Source of the DNA: Pseudonocardia ammonioxydans | GTDB lineage: Bacteria > Actinomycetota > Actinomycetes > Mycobacteriales > Pseudonocardiaceae | Assembly (NCBI RefSeq): GCF_900115005.1 | Contig: NZ_FOUY01000030.1 | Location: forward strand, 21,939 to 85,938 | Direction of reading: 5' to 3' | DNA: 64,000 nucleotides | In this document: in pieces, positions 16,922 to 25,166 of the stretch | Layout of the letters: each line of letters starts with the position of its first letter | Position numbering within the stretch: the first letter of the stretch is position 1 | Translations under genes and position numbers: made by a program | The notes under the pieces: model-generated | Seen by the model: only the letters and a program-made list of their open reading frames with translations | Database searches by the model: none | Told to the model about the DNA's origin: nothing

Positions 16922-17425
16922 ATGCGGCGAGCAACGCGACGGGTCGGGATGCTGGCCGGTGCGCTGGCCCTGGTCGGTGCGGTCACCGCGGGTGTCGCGG
17001 TCGCACAACCTCCCGAGCAGGGCGAACCGCCGTCGGGGACCACCGCCCCGCAGGTCGCGAGCGGCCCCCTCGTCGAGGGCACCCCGTGCACGTCGTCCGC
17101 GCGCGCCTGCGTCGACCTGGCCACCAGCCGGACCTGGCTGCTCGAGAACGGCCGGGTCGTCGCCGGGCCGGTGCCGATGAGCCCCGGCGCCCCCTCCGAC
17201 CCCACCCCGCGTGGGGTGTTCGGGGTGCAGTGGAAGGCCGAGCAGTGGACCAGCCGGGAGAGCTACACCCAGATGCCCTACTCGGTGTTCTTCGCCGCCG
17301 GGGGCGTCGCCTTCCACCAGGGGGCGATGGACACGCCGTCCGCGGGCTGCGTCAAACTGGACGAGGCGAACGCCAAGCTCTGGTTCGACACCCTGCAGGT
17401 CGGCGACCAGGTGCAGGTTCTGTGA
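16922..17425 (+). CDS. secreted L,D-transpeptidase (YkuD domain)
   Basis: The 167-residue protein has a signal peptide (MRRATRRVGMLAGALALVGA, cleaved near AVAQP) and a single YkuD domain. The catalytic motif is FHQGAMDTPSAGCVKLDEA with His ~132 and nucleophile Cys ~143; the usual SHGC is SAGC here and Arg/Asn after Cys-Val is Lys. Such enzymes make 3-3 peptidoglycan cross-links or attach ligands outside the membrane. GGGAGG lies 8 nt before the ATG, and TACTGT at 16877 with CCGGTT 16 nt upstream is a plausible promoter. It sits immediately before a BlaI/M56 pair that often responds to wall stress. Confidence 0.83.
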   Translation: MRRATRRVGMLAGALALVGAVTAGVAVAQPPEQGEPPSGTTAPQVASGPLVEGTPCTSSARACVDLATSRTWLLENGRVVAGPVPMSPGAPSDPTPRGVFGVQWKAEQWTSRESYTQMPYSVFFAAGGVAFHQGAMDTPSAGCVKLDEANAKLWFDTLQVGDQVQVL

Positions 17426-17442
17426 CGCTTCTCCCGCGAGGC

Positions 17443-17459
17443 TTCTACGTTTTGTAGAA
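17443..17459. promoter_or_regulatory. BlaI-type operator (TTCTAC-N5-GTAGAA)
   Basis: A perfect 6-bp inverted repeat with spacer GTTTT lies 9 bp upstream of the TAGGAT -10 element of the blaI-like gene. The TAC/GTA half-sites resemble known BlaI/MecI operators, so negative autoregulation is likely. Confidence 0.7.
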
Positions 17460-17468
17460 AGGATCGCG

Positions 17469-17474
17469 TAGGAT
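17469..17474 (+). promoter_or_regulatory. -10 element (TAGGAT) of leaderless blaI promoter
   Basis: TAGGAT ends 7 nt before GTG 17482. The candidate ATG at 17473 overlaps the hexamer and could not be translated from this promoter. Confidence 0.5.
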
Positions 17475-17481
17475 GAGCGGC

Positions 17482-17823
17482 GTGACGAGTCTGGGGGAGC
17501 TGGAGCGGGCGGTCATGAACGTCCTGTGGGAGACCGACCGGGACATGACCGCGCGCGAGGTGCAGGACCAGCTCGCCGACCGCGACCTGGCAACGACGAC
17601 GGTGCTGACCGTACTGGGCCGGTTGGAGCGCAAGCAGCTGGTGCACCGCATCCGCGACGGTCGCGCCCACCACTACCGCCCGGTCGCCAGCCGCGAGGAC
17701 CACGTCGCGGAGCTCATGAGCGACGCCCTCGACGACGCCTCCGACCGCGGTGCGGCCCTGGCCCGCTTCCTGGGCACCATGTCCGACGAGGAACGCTCCC
17801 GGCTGCGCGACCTGCTCGGCTGA
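17482..17823 (+). CDS. BlaI/MecI-family transcriptional repressor
   Basis: The ~113-residue protein is the size of BlaI/MecI. It begins with LGELERAVMNVLWETDRDMTAREVQDQ cut into the winged helix (LATTTVLTVLGRLERKQLV is the recognition part) and ends with the dimerisation helices (SRLRDLLG). It should bind TAC-N-GTA operators as a dimer and be inactivated by a partner M56 peptidase. The GTG at 17482 is favoured over ATG 17473 because of promoter spacing and because homologues start close to LGELE. The M56 gene follows 101 bp downstream. Confidence 0.88.
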   Translation: MTSLGELERAVMNVLWETDRDMTAREVQDQLADRDLATTTVLTVLGRLERKQLVHRIRDGRAHHYRPVASREDHVAELMSDALDDASDRGAALARFLGTMSDEERSRLRDLLG

Positions 17824-17924
17824 CCCGTGAGTGGTTACCGCGGCTCTGACCGCGATAGCCGCGCACGGGTGGATTGGAGGGGTCGTGCGGCGACGCCGGG
17901 CCGGTTCGGCCACGATGTGAAGCG

Positions 17925-18830
17925 ATGGAGCTGACCGCGCTGGGACTCGGGCTGCTCGGTGTGGCACTCGCCGAGCCGGCCAGTCGCATGCTCGCCGCGG
18001 CCCGCTGGCCGGGACGCGACCCGGTCGTCGCCCTGTTGCTGTGGCAGGCCGTCGGGCTCGGCGGCGGCATCTCGCTGTTCGGCGCCGGCCTGGCCTACGG
18101 GCTGTCCCCGATGGGCGACAGCCTCCCGTCCGCGACCGCGGCGTTCGCGGTCTCGGTCGCGAACGGCGTCTGGCCGCCGGTGATGGACCCGCTGCACGTG
18201 GGCGCGCTGCTGATCGCGCTGGGCGTGCTGATCCGGCTGCTGTCGGTCCTGGTGATCACCACGATGCGGACGCTGCGTGCCCGCCGCCGGCACCGCGACC
18301 TGCTCGACGTGCTCGCGACCCCGTGGCCACACGCGTCCGGAACCCGGGTGCTCGACCATCCGGTGCCGGTGGCCTACTGCCTGCCGGGGCGCAGCTCGCG
18401 GCTGGTGGTCTCGGCCGGGGTGCTGGACACGCTCGACACCGCCGGGGTCGTCGCCGTCCTCGCCCACGAGCGGGCCCACCTGCGCGAGCGGCACGACCTC
18501 GTCGTGCTCCCGTTCGTCGCGTGGGGCGCGACGGCGCCGTTCGTGCGGGGGATGGTCTGCGCCCAGCTGGCCGTCGCCCGGCTGATCGAGATGCGGGCCG
18601 ACGACGTCGCCCGCAAGCTCTGCGACCCGACCGAGCTGGCCACCGCGCTCAAGGAGGTCGGCGGGTCGGCACCGGCGGCGGCGCTGTCGTCGTTCACCGA
18701 CGCCCTCGAGGCCCGGATCGACCGGATCACCGCACCGCCGGCGCCGCTGCCGGTCGTGGTGCGCTGGCTGGTCCGGCTGGTCGCGCTCGCCCTCGTCGTC
18801 GTGCCGCTGGCGCTGCTCCTCGTCCACTGA
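17925..18830 (+). CDS. M56-family (BlaR1-like) membrane zinc peptidase
   Basis: The 301-residue protein has helices at the N-terminus, a cytosolic loop with the zinc motif HERAH (His ~181, Glu ~182, His ~185) in VVAVLAHERAHLRERHD, the downstream acidic zinc ligand region RLIEMRADDVARK, and a final membrane helix. There is no C-terminal penicillin-binding sensor, so it is a short BlaR1 relative whose trigger is unknown. It probably cleaves the neighbouring BlaI repressor to induce target genes. CACGAT 8 nt before ATG 17925 is a weak leaderless -10 candidate. Confidence 0.83.
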   Translation: MELTALGLGLLGVALAEPASRMLAAARWPGRDPVVALLLWQAVGLGGGISLFGAGLAYGLSPMGDSLPSATAAFAVSVANGVWPPVMDPLHVGALLIALGVLIRLLSVLVITTMRTLRARRRHRDLLDVLATPWPHASGTRVLDHPVPVAYCLPGRSSRLVVSAGVLDTLDTAGVVAVLAHERAHLRERHDLVVLPFVAWGATAPFVRGMVCAQLAVARLIEMRADDVARKLCDPTELATALKEVGGSAPAAALSSFTDALEARIDRITAPPAPLPVVVRWLVRLVALALVVVPLALLLVH

Positions 18831-18857
18831 CCGGCCGGGGAGCGCAGCCCGAGCCGG

Positions 18858-20045
18858 TCAGCGGTGAACCGGGTCCGGCGTGTCCGGCCGGTGGCTCTGG
18901 AACAGGGCCGGGCCGTCGGCGTCGTCGGCGAGCAGCGCCCGGGTGGCGGCGACGTTGCGGACCCGGGCCGCCTCGAGCGCGTCCGGGTCGCGCCGCATCC
19001 GGGCCCGGCGCCACCGGATCACGTGCGCGGCGGCTCCGATGCCGGCGTCGAGCGGTGCGCACCGGCGCAGTCCCAGCGCGTCGCCGGTCGCCGGGCCGTG
19101 GAAGCGCCGCCCCAGTACCTGCAGCAGCACCCGCCCCGCCGGGCGCGGGAGCCGCAGCGACTCGACGAGCAGTGCGGCGATCGCGTCGACCTGCGCCGCG
19201 GCGAGCCGGCGGGACTCGGGTGCCAGCGGCCCGGTGACGGCGGTGACCAGGGCGTCGAGCCGCTCGGCGGCGGCGTGCCCGGTGACCCCGCCGACCAGCT
19301 CCGGATCGATCCCGAGCTGGTGGGCCAGCACGTGCCAGTAGGCGTAGACCTCGCCGACCTCGGCCGGGGTCAGGCCGAACCCGATCGTCTCCTCGGCCCG
19401 CATCGACACGAGCGTGAAGTCCAGCCAGGTGCGGGCCAGGTCGATCTGGTTGATCGCGACACCGTGCACCGCCTCGTCGTAGCCGCGGGTGCGGGCGAGC
19501 TCGCGCATGTGTGCGTGCAGCATCCGGACCTGCAGCGTGGCGATGTAGCCGGGGCCACCGGGGCGCAGCCCGCCGGGCAGGGTCGCGGACAGCAGCCATC
19601 GGCCGGTGTCGGTGAGCCGCCGTTCCGCACCCTCGACGAGCCGGCCGGTGGTACCGAGCAGCACCGCGATCGAGGGGGACACGTAGGTGCGCAGCAGCGC
19701 ACCGGCCGAGAGCGAGAGCGTGTGCACCGGTGTCGGTGAGGTGAACGTCGGCCGGGCGCCGGAGTCGAGCAGGGCCGGGTCGGTGCCCGCGGGCAGCGAC
19801 TCGGCGGAGGACAGCAGGGCCGCGACCGCGGGCGGCGGGTCGTCGAGCGAGGCCAGCCCGTGGCGGATGCCGAGGTCGAGCCGGGCCCGGACCTCGCGCC
19901 CGCCCGAGCGGATCTCGGCGACGACGGCGTCGGCGAGCGGGTCGCCGGTGCGCAGGGCCCGCCCGGCCAGCTCGGCCGTCTCGGTGCCGAACCGGGCGGC
20001 GAGGTCGGCGGCGGCGACGCGGCCGGTGGGCCAGGAAGTGCTCAC
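18858..20045 (-). CDS. DUF2236 / MpaB-family oxygenase-like protein
   Basis: The 395-residue protein belongs to DUF2236 (latex-clearing/MpaB-like, helical, heme-containing in characterised relatives). Diagnostic segments are HTLSLSAGALLRTYVSPSIA, VRMLHAHMRELA, AINQIDLARTWLDFTLVSM and VYAYWHVLAHQLGI, with His residues placed as in the family. The natural substrate is unknown. The GTG at 20045 overlaps the stop of the upstream TetR gene (GTGA), so both are one operon and TetR is the likely regulator. The frame remains open far upstream but those residues do not look like protein. Confidence 0.8.
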   Translation of the reverse strand: MSTSWPTGRVAAADLAARFGTETAELAGRALRTGDPLADAVVAEIRSGGREVRARLDLGIRHGLASLDDPPPAVAALLSSAESLPAGTDPALLDSGARPTFTSPTPVHTLSLSAGALLRTYVSPSIAVLLGTTGRLVEGAERRLTDTGRWLLSATLPGGLRPGGPGYIATLQVRMLHAHMRELARTRGYDEAVHGVAINQIDLARTWLDFTLVSMRAEETIGFGLTPAEVGEVYAYWHVLAHQLGIDPELVGGVTGHAAAERLDALVTAVTGPLAPESRRLAAAQVDAIAALLVESLRLPRPAGRVLLQVLGRRFHGPATGDALGLRRCAPLDAGIGAAAHVIRWRRARMRRDPDALEAARVRNVAATRALLADDADGPALFQSHRPDTPDPVHR

Positions 20046-20695
20046 GGGTGTTCTCCTCCTGCGGTCGTCCCGCGTTCTGTGGCGTCTGCGGCCTCGCCGG
20101 TGCTGCGCTCTGCCGGCTCGGTGGGCAGGCCGAACCCGGCGAGCAGGCGGGCCATCCGGGCCCGGATCCGCGCCGGGTCCGGCGGGGCCGGGTCGAGTGC
20201 GCCGAGGGTGGCCAGGCCGACGACCGCGGAGAACAGCTCCGCGGCCCGCTCCCGGTTGCCGACGTGGTCCTGGATGAGGTCGACGACGACGGCGTCCTGC
20301 CCGGCGGGCGGTGCGACCCGATCCGGGTCGCGCGCGGCCCGGATCCGGAGTTCGAGCATCGTCAGATACGCCCGCCGCCCCGGCCCGAGCAGGTCGACCA
20401 GGTAGGTGGTGCAGGCGTCGAGCAGGCTGAGCTCGCCCGCCCGGCTGCGCCGTGTCAGGTCGGTCAGCCGCTGGGTCGACCGCAGCTCGAGCTCCTCGAC
20501 GACGGCGGCGAGCAGGTCGGCCACGGTGCCGAAGTGATAGGTCGCCGAGGCGGGCGACACCCCGGCCCGCCCCGCCACCTCGCGCAGGGTCAGCCGGTCG
20601 AAGCCACTGGTGGTGACGACGTCGACGGCCGCCTGCACCAGCGTCCGCCGGGTGTCGGCGCCGCGTTGCCGGCGTCCGTCGCGGGTGCTCCCCAT
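20042..20695 (-). CDS. TetR-family transcriptional regulator
   Basis: The 217-residue protein has the N-terminal TetR helix-turn-helix (LREVAGRAGVSPASATYHFG, about residues 30-50) and a divergent ligand-binding half. ATG 20695 is preferred over GTG 20707 because GGAGGAG sits just upstream of it. It precedes the DUF2236 gene with a 4-bp overlap, and a 28-bp dyad lies between its start and the divergent AAA+ gene. It probably represses its own operon and perhaps responds to the DUF2236 substrate. Confidence 0.85.
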   Translation of the reverse strand: MGSTRDGRRQRGADTRRTLVQAAVDVVTTSGFDRLTLREVAGRAGVSPASATYHFGTVADLLAAVVEELELRSTQRLTDLTRRSRAGELSLLDACTTYLVDLLGPGRRAYLTMLELRIRAARDPDRVAPPAGQDAVVVDLIQDHVGNRERAAELFSAVVGLATLGALDPAPPDPARIRARMARLLAGFGLPTEPAERSTGEAADATERGTTAGGEHP

Positions 20696-20709
20696 CGGCT
20701 CCTCCACAA

Positions 20710-20737
20710 ACTATCTGTACAGCCAAACAGTAAGTTG
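20710..20737. promoter_or_regulatory. TetR operator candidate (AACT-NN-CTGT-N8-ACAG-NN-AGTT)
   Basis: A 28-bp inverted repeat with two matching blocks per arm lies 15 bp upstream of the TetR start. The region is AT-rich against the background, so it also contains the promoter. Confidence 0.65.
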
Positions 20738-20827
20738 AGCGGTCGCCGGCCGCAGCGTGGCCGTCGTCACCGCTGCCGCCGGGTCGGCCCGCATCCGTGA
20801 TCTTGGGCCGCGAGCGGCGACCGGGCG

Positions 20828-20833
20828 TAGCGT
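20828..20833 (+). promoter_or_regulatory. -10 element (TAGCGT) of leaderless AAA+ gene promoter
   Basis: TAGCGT ends 7 nt before GTG 20841, which fixes the start well inside the longer open frame. Confidence 0.5.
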
Positions 20834-20840
20834 GGGGATC

Positions 20841-22235
20841 GTGCCCGTCACACCTGACCTTCCCCGTACCGTCGGCGCGCTCCGGGCATCGGGCCACGAG
20901 CTCCGGGGCGTGAAGCACGAGATCCGTGACAACCTGCTCGCCGCGCTGCGCGAGGGCCGTGATCCCTGGCCCGGGATCCTCGGCTTCTCCGACACCGTGA
21001 TCCCGCAGCTCGAGCGGGCCCTGATCGCCGGCCACGACGTGGTCCTGCTCGGCGAGCGCGGCCAGGGCAAGACCCGGCTGCTCCGCGCGCTGGCCGGGCT
21101 GCTCGACGAGTGGGCGCCCGTCATCGAGGGCTCCGAGATCGGTGAGCACCCCTACGAGCCGATCGCGCCTGCCTCGGTCCGGCGCGCCGCCGAGCTCGGC
21201 GACGACCTGCCCGTGACCTGGGTGCACCGCTCGCTGCGCTACACCGAGAAGCTCGCCACGCCGGACACGGCGGTCGCCGACCTCATCGGTGACGTCGACC
21301 CGGTCAAGGTCGCCGAGGGCCGGTCCCTGGGCGACCCGGAGACCATCCACTTCGGTCTGGTCCCGCGGGCGCACCGCGGGATCGTCGCGATCAACGAGCT
21401 GCCCGACCTGGCCGAGCGGATCCAGGTCGCGCTGCTCAACGTGATGGAGGAGCGCGACATCCAGGTCCGCGGCTACACGCTGCGGCTCCCGCTCGACGTC
21501 CTGCTGGTCGCCAGCGCCAACCCGGAGGACTACACCAACCGCGGGCGGATCATCACCCCGCTCAAGGACCGGTTCGGTGCCGAGGTCCGCACCCACTACC
21601 CGCTCGAGCTCGCCGCCGAGATCGATCTGATCGGGCAGGAGGCCGAGCTCGCCGCCGAGGTCCCGCGGCACCTGCTGGAGGTCGTCGCCCGGTTCACCCG
21701 TCACCTGCGGGAGTCCTCGGCGATCGACCAGGGCTCCGGGGTCTCGGCCCGGTTCTCGGTCGCCGCGGCGGAGACCGTCGCCGCGGCGGCGCTCCGCCGG
21801 GCGGCGCTGGTCGGCGAGGACCGCGCCTACGCCCGCCCGGTCGACCTCGAGTCGGTTCCCACGGTGCTGCGCGGGAAGCTGGAGTTCGCCGCGGGCGAGG
21901 AGGGCCGCGAGGACGACGTGCTGGAGCACCTGCTGCGCCGGGCCACCGCCGACACCGCCCGGTTCGCGCTGCGCGGGGTCGACCTGGACGAGATGGCCTC
22001 CGAGGTCTCCACCCGGCCGGTCCGCACCGGTGAGCGGATCGCGGCCCGCGACGTCGTCGCGGCCCTGCCGCAGGTGGCGGCGCTGACCGCGATCGCGGAC
22101 AAGCTGGGTGCCGCCGGGACCGAGGACCCGGGCCCGATGGCATCGGCGGCGGAGCTGGCCCTGGAATACCTGTTCCTGACCCGCAAGCTCGCCAAGGACG
22201 AGTCCGACGACGGGGACACGGTGTCCTATGGCTGA
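20841..22235 (+). CDS. magnesium-chelatase ChlI-like / MoxR-type AAA+ ATPase
   Basis: The 464-residue protein has Walker A in LLGERGQGKTRLLRAL (about residue 70), Walker B in GIVAINELPDL, a sensor stretch LLVASANPEDYTNRGRI and a C-terminal lid. In chelatases and MoxR systems such an ATPase remodels a partner with a VWA domain. The next gene, overlapping by 8 bp, encodes that partner. The pair resembles Rv0958-Rv0959 of Mycobacterium tuberculosis, whose function is not established; there is no tetrapyrrole gene nearby, so metal chelation into a porphyrin is not supported. Confidence 0.83.
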   Translation: MPVTPDLPRTVGALRASGHELRGVKHEIRDNLLAALREGRDPWPGILGFSDTVIPQLERALIAGHDVVLLGERGQGKTRLLRALAGLLDEWAPVIEGSEIGEHPYEPIAPASVRRAAELGDDLPVTWVHRSLRYTEKLATPDTAVADLIGDVDPVKVAEGRSLGDPETIHFGLVPRAHRGIVAINELPDLAERIQVALLNVMEERDIQVRGYTLRLPLDVLLVASANPEDYTNRGRIITPLKDRFGAEVRTHYPLELAAEIDLIGQEAELAAEVPRHLLEVVARFTRHLRESSAIDQGSGVSARFSVAAAETVAAAALRRAALVGEDRAYARPVDLESVPTVLRGKLEFAAGEEGREDDVLEHLLRRATADTARFALRGVDLDEMASEVSTRPVRTGERIAARDVVAALPQVAALTAIADKLGAAGTEDPGPMASAAELALEYLFLTRKLAKDESDDGDTVSYG

Positions 22236-24201
22236 GGGCCGGGCCGGGCGCGGGCACTACCGCCGGCGGCGCTACGCGTACGGGCCCTACAGCGGTGGGC
22301 CCGACCCGCTCGCCCCGCCGTACGACATCCGCTCCGCAATGGACCGGATCGGGCGCGACGTCATGGAGGGCTCCTCGCCCCGGCAGGCGCTGCAGGAACT
22401 GATGCGGCAGGGCCTCGACGGCCGCCGAGGGCTCGACGACCTGACCCGCCGGGTCTGGGAGCGCCGGCGCGAGCTGCAGCGCGACAACCGGATCGACGGG
22501 ACGTTGCAGCAGGTCCGCGAGCTGCTGCAGCGTGCGCTCGACGCCGAGCGGCAGTCGCTGGGCAACGAGGACTCCGACGACGCCCGGTTCCGGGAGATGC
22601 AGCTCGACGCGCTGCCGGACGACACCGGCGGCGCCGTGCGGGAGCTGGGGGAGTACGACTGGCGCTCGTCCGACGCCCGCGAGGCCTACGACGAGATCCG
22701 CGACCTGCTCGGCCGGGAACTGCTCGACCAGCGGTTCCAGGGCATGAAACAGGCCATGGAGGGCGCCACGCCGGAGGACGTCGAGCGGATCAACCAGATG
22801 CTCGACGACCTCAACGACCTCCTGGACCACCACGCCCGCGGCGAGGACACGACCGAGCGGTTCGCCGAGTTCATGCGCCGCCACGGCGACCACTTCCCGG
22901 AGAACCCGCAGAACACCGAGGAGCTGATCGATGCGCTGGCCGCCCGGTCCGCGGCCGCCCAGCGGATGCTGAACTCGATGTCGGCCGAGCAGCGTGCCGA
23001 GCTCGCCGAGCTGGCCCAGCAGGCGTTCGGCGACCCGCGCCTGGCGCAGTCGCTGTCCCGGCTGGACGCGCAGCTGCAGGGGCTGCGACCGGGGGAGGAC
23101 TGGACCGGGCAGGGCCGGTTCAGCGGTGACAACCCGATGGGGATGGGCGAGGCGACGCGCGCGCTGGAGGAGCTGGGCCGGCTCGACGCGCTCGCCGAGC
23201 AGCTCTCGCAGGGCTACCCGGGTGCGCGGATGGAGGACATCGACCTCGACGCGCTCACCGAGGCACTCGGTCCCGAGGCCGCCGCCGACGCCCGCACCCT
23301 CGCCGAGCTCGAACGCGAGCTGCAGCGCCAGGACCTGTTCCGGCGTGCCCCGGACGGGTCGCTGCTGCTCTCGCCGAAGGCTCTGCGCACGCTGGGGCAG
23401 TCGGTACTGCGCGACGTCGCCGACCGGGTCGCCGGTCGGCAGGGACAGCGCGAGACCCGCCGGGCCGGTGCGGCGGGGGAGGCGACCGGGGCGACCCGGC
23501 CCTGGGCGTTCGGCGACACCGAGGCCTGGTCGGTGCCCCGCACGCTGCTGAACGCGCAGCTGCGCCGGGCGGGTGGTGACGAGCGTTCCCTGGACGTGTC
23601 CGACGTCGAGATCGTCGAGACCGAGCAGCGCACCCGGGCCGCGGTCGCGCTGCTGGTCGACACCTCCTGGTCGATGGTCGCCGAGGGCCGGTGGGTGCCG
23701 ATGAAGCGCACCGCGCTGGCCCTGCACCAGCTGATCTCGACCCGGTTCCGGGGCGACGACCTGTCGCTGATCACGTTCGGCCGGCACGCGCAGACCGTGG
23801 AGCTCGGCGAGCTCGTCGGGATGGAGGGCGTGTACATGCAGGGCACCAACCTGCACCACGCCCTGCTGCTGGCCCGCGAGCGGCTGGCCCGGCAGCCGGA
23901 TGCGACCCCGGTCGTGCTCGTCGTGACCGACGGCGAACCGACCGCGCACCTGGAACGCGACGGCGAGGCGTTCTTCGACTACCCGCCCAGCCCGCACACG
24001 CTCCGTGCGACCGTCGACGGGCTGGACCGGTTGATCGGGATGGACGCGCGGTTCACGTTCTTCGTGCTCGGCGACGATCCCGGGCTGGCCGCGTTCACCG
24101 ACCGGTTGGCCCGCCGCGCGGGCGGTCGCGTGGTGCACCCCGACCTGGACGGCCTGGGCGCCGAGGTCGTGTCGGACTACCTGCGCAAGCGCCACGGCTG
24201 A
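22228..24201 (+). CDS. VWA-domain protein, partner of the AAA+ ATPase
   Basis: The 657-residue protein has a Tyr/Arg/Gly-rich N-terminus, a long charged helical middle (residues ~60-400) and a C-terminal von Willebrand A domain with the MIDAS motif DTSWSM (about residue 478), GTNLHHALL and VVLVVTDGEPTAH. It starts at an ATG overlapping the ATPase stop, so the two are cotranslated. By analogy with ChlD and CoxE proteins it should dock onto the AAA+ ring and bind a target through its metal site. The target is unknown. Confidence 0.82.
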   Translation: MAEGRAGRGHYRRRRYAYGPYSGGPDPLAPPYDIRSAMDRIGRDVMEGSSPRQALQELMRQGLDGRRGLDDLTRRVWERRRELQRDNRIDGTLQQVRELLQRALDAERQSLGNEDSDDARFREMQLDALPDDTGGAVRELGEYDWRSSDAREAYDEIRDLLGRELLDQRFQGMKQAMEGATPEDVERINQMLDDLNDLLDHHARGEDTTERFAEFMRRHGDHFPENPQNTEELIDALAARSAAAQRMLNSMSAEQRAELAELAQQAFGDPRLAQSLSRLDAQLQGLRPGEDWTGQGRFSGDNPMGMGEATRALEELGRLDALAEQLSQGYPGARMEDIDLDALTEALGPEAAADARTLAELERELQRQDLFRRAPDGSLLLSPKALRTLGQSVLRDVADRVAGRQGQRETRRAGAAGEATGATRPWAFGDTEAWSVPRTLLNAQLRRAGGDERSLDVSDVEIVETEQRTRAAVALLVDTSWSMVAEGRWVPMKRTALALHQLISTRFRGDDLSLITFGRHAQTVELGELVGMEGVYMQGTNLHHALLLARERLARQPDATPVVLVVTDGEPTAHLERDGEAFFDYPPSPHTLRATVDGLDRLIGMDARFTFFVLGDDPGLAAFTDRLARRAGGRVVHPDLDGLGAEVVSDYLRKRHG

Positions 24202-24218
24202 GCCGCCGGTGCCGGGGC

Positions 24219-25103
24219 TCATCGGTGCGGGCCCGGTGACCGGTACAGGTGTTCGGCCGCCCAGGACCGGAGGGTGGTCGGGGTGGTGGTCGTCGCGTCC
24301 CGGGGCTGTTCGGGGACGTGGCCGTCGGTCAGCCCGGCCGCCATCCCGGCGATCGCGTCGACCTCGGGCGGGCTCAGCCCGGCGCCGGCCAGGGCCGCAC
24401 GGAAGTCCGCGTCGGGCACGTGCACCGCGCGCACCGGCCGGTCGGCGAGCTCGCCCAGTACCGCCGCGACCTGCGTGAACGTCAGGTCCTCCGGGCCGTG
24501 CACCGCCTGCACGGCGCGCCCGTCCCAGGCCGGGCCGAGCAACCTGGCCGCGGCCACGTCGCCGATGTCACGCGGATCCACCCAGGGCAGCGGGTGCTCC
24601 AGCGGCCACGGCGTGGGAAGGCTCCCGCCGCGCACGTCGTCGGCCGACATCAGCAGGTTCGTCATGAAATAGCCGCAGCGCAGGTGCAGCACCGCCGCGC
24701 CGGTCGCGTCGAGCGCCGTCTCGGTCGCGGCCAGGCCGTCGATGTCGCCGGCCCCACCGCGCTTCTCGGCGCCGCCGCTGCTCTGGAACACGGTCGCGGC
24801 GATGTCGTTCGCGCGCACCGCGCCGGACACCACCCGGGCGCACACCGCCTGGTGGGCGAGCGGGTCCGCCCCGGACGGCGCTGGCGGGTTCACCCAGTAC
24901 AGCCGGTCGGCTCCGGCGGTCGCACGCAGCACCGCGTCGTCGTCGGTCTGGTCGGCCCGCACCGTCTCCACCAGGCCGGACAGGTCGGGCGGCAGCCGTG
25001 CCGGGTCGCGCAGCAGGGCGACCGGGCGCACCCCGGCCTGCACCAGCAGGCGCAGCACCCGGGAGCCGACGTTGCCGGTCGGTGTCGTCACCACGATCCG
25101 CAT
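24219..25103 (-). CDS. NAD(P)-binding NmrA-like atypical short-chain dehydrogenase
   Basis: The 294-residue protein starts with a Rossmann motif MRIVVTTPTGNVGSRVLRLL (TGNVGS at residues 9-14) and continues as the NmrA/azoreductase-like SDR family, with LYWVNPPAPSG and a region around HLRCGYFMTNLL usual in these proteins. The catalytic Tyr-x-x-x-Lys is not evident, so it may be a redox sensor or a quinone reductase. CACGGT lies 6 nt before the ATG. It is convergent with the VWA gene with a 17-bp gap. Confidence 0.75.
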   Translation of the reverse strand: MRIVVTTPTGNVGSRVLRLLVQAGVRPVALLRDPARLPPDLSGLVETVRADQTDDDAVLRATAGADRLYWVNPPAPSGADPLAHQAVCARVVSGAVRANDIAATVFQSSGGAEKRGGAGDIDGLAATETALDATGAAVLHLRCGYFMTNLLMSADDVRGGSLPTPWPLEHPLPWVDPRDIGDVAAARLLGPAWDGRAVQAVHGPEDLTFTQVAAVLGELADRPVRAVHVPDADFRAALAGAGLSPPEVDAIAGMAAGLTDGHVPEQPRDATTTTPTTLRSWAAEHLYRSPGPHR

Positions 25104-25166
25104 GCCGCAACCGTGGCACGGGCCACCGACAAGAACCGGTTCCCGGAGCGGCTCCCGCCGGTGGGA

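Noticed and set aside
20841..24201. Reading the AAA+/VWA pair as a magnesium or cobalt chelatase (ChlID/CobST)
   Set aside because: No ChlH/CobN or porphyrin/corrin gene is nearby and the motifs fit the broader MoxR/VWA group.
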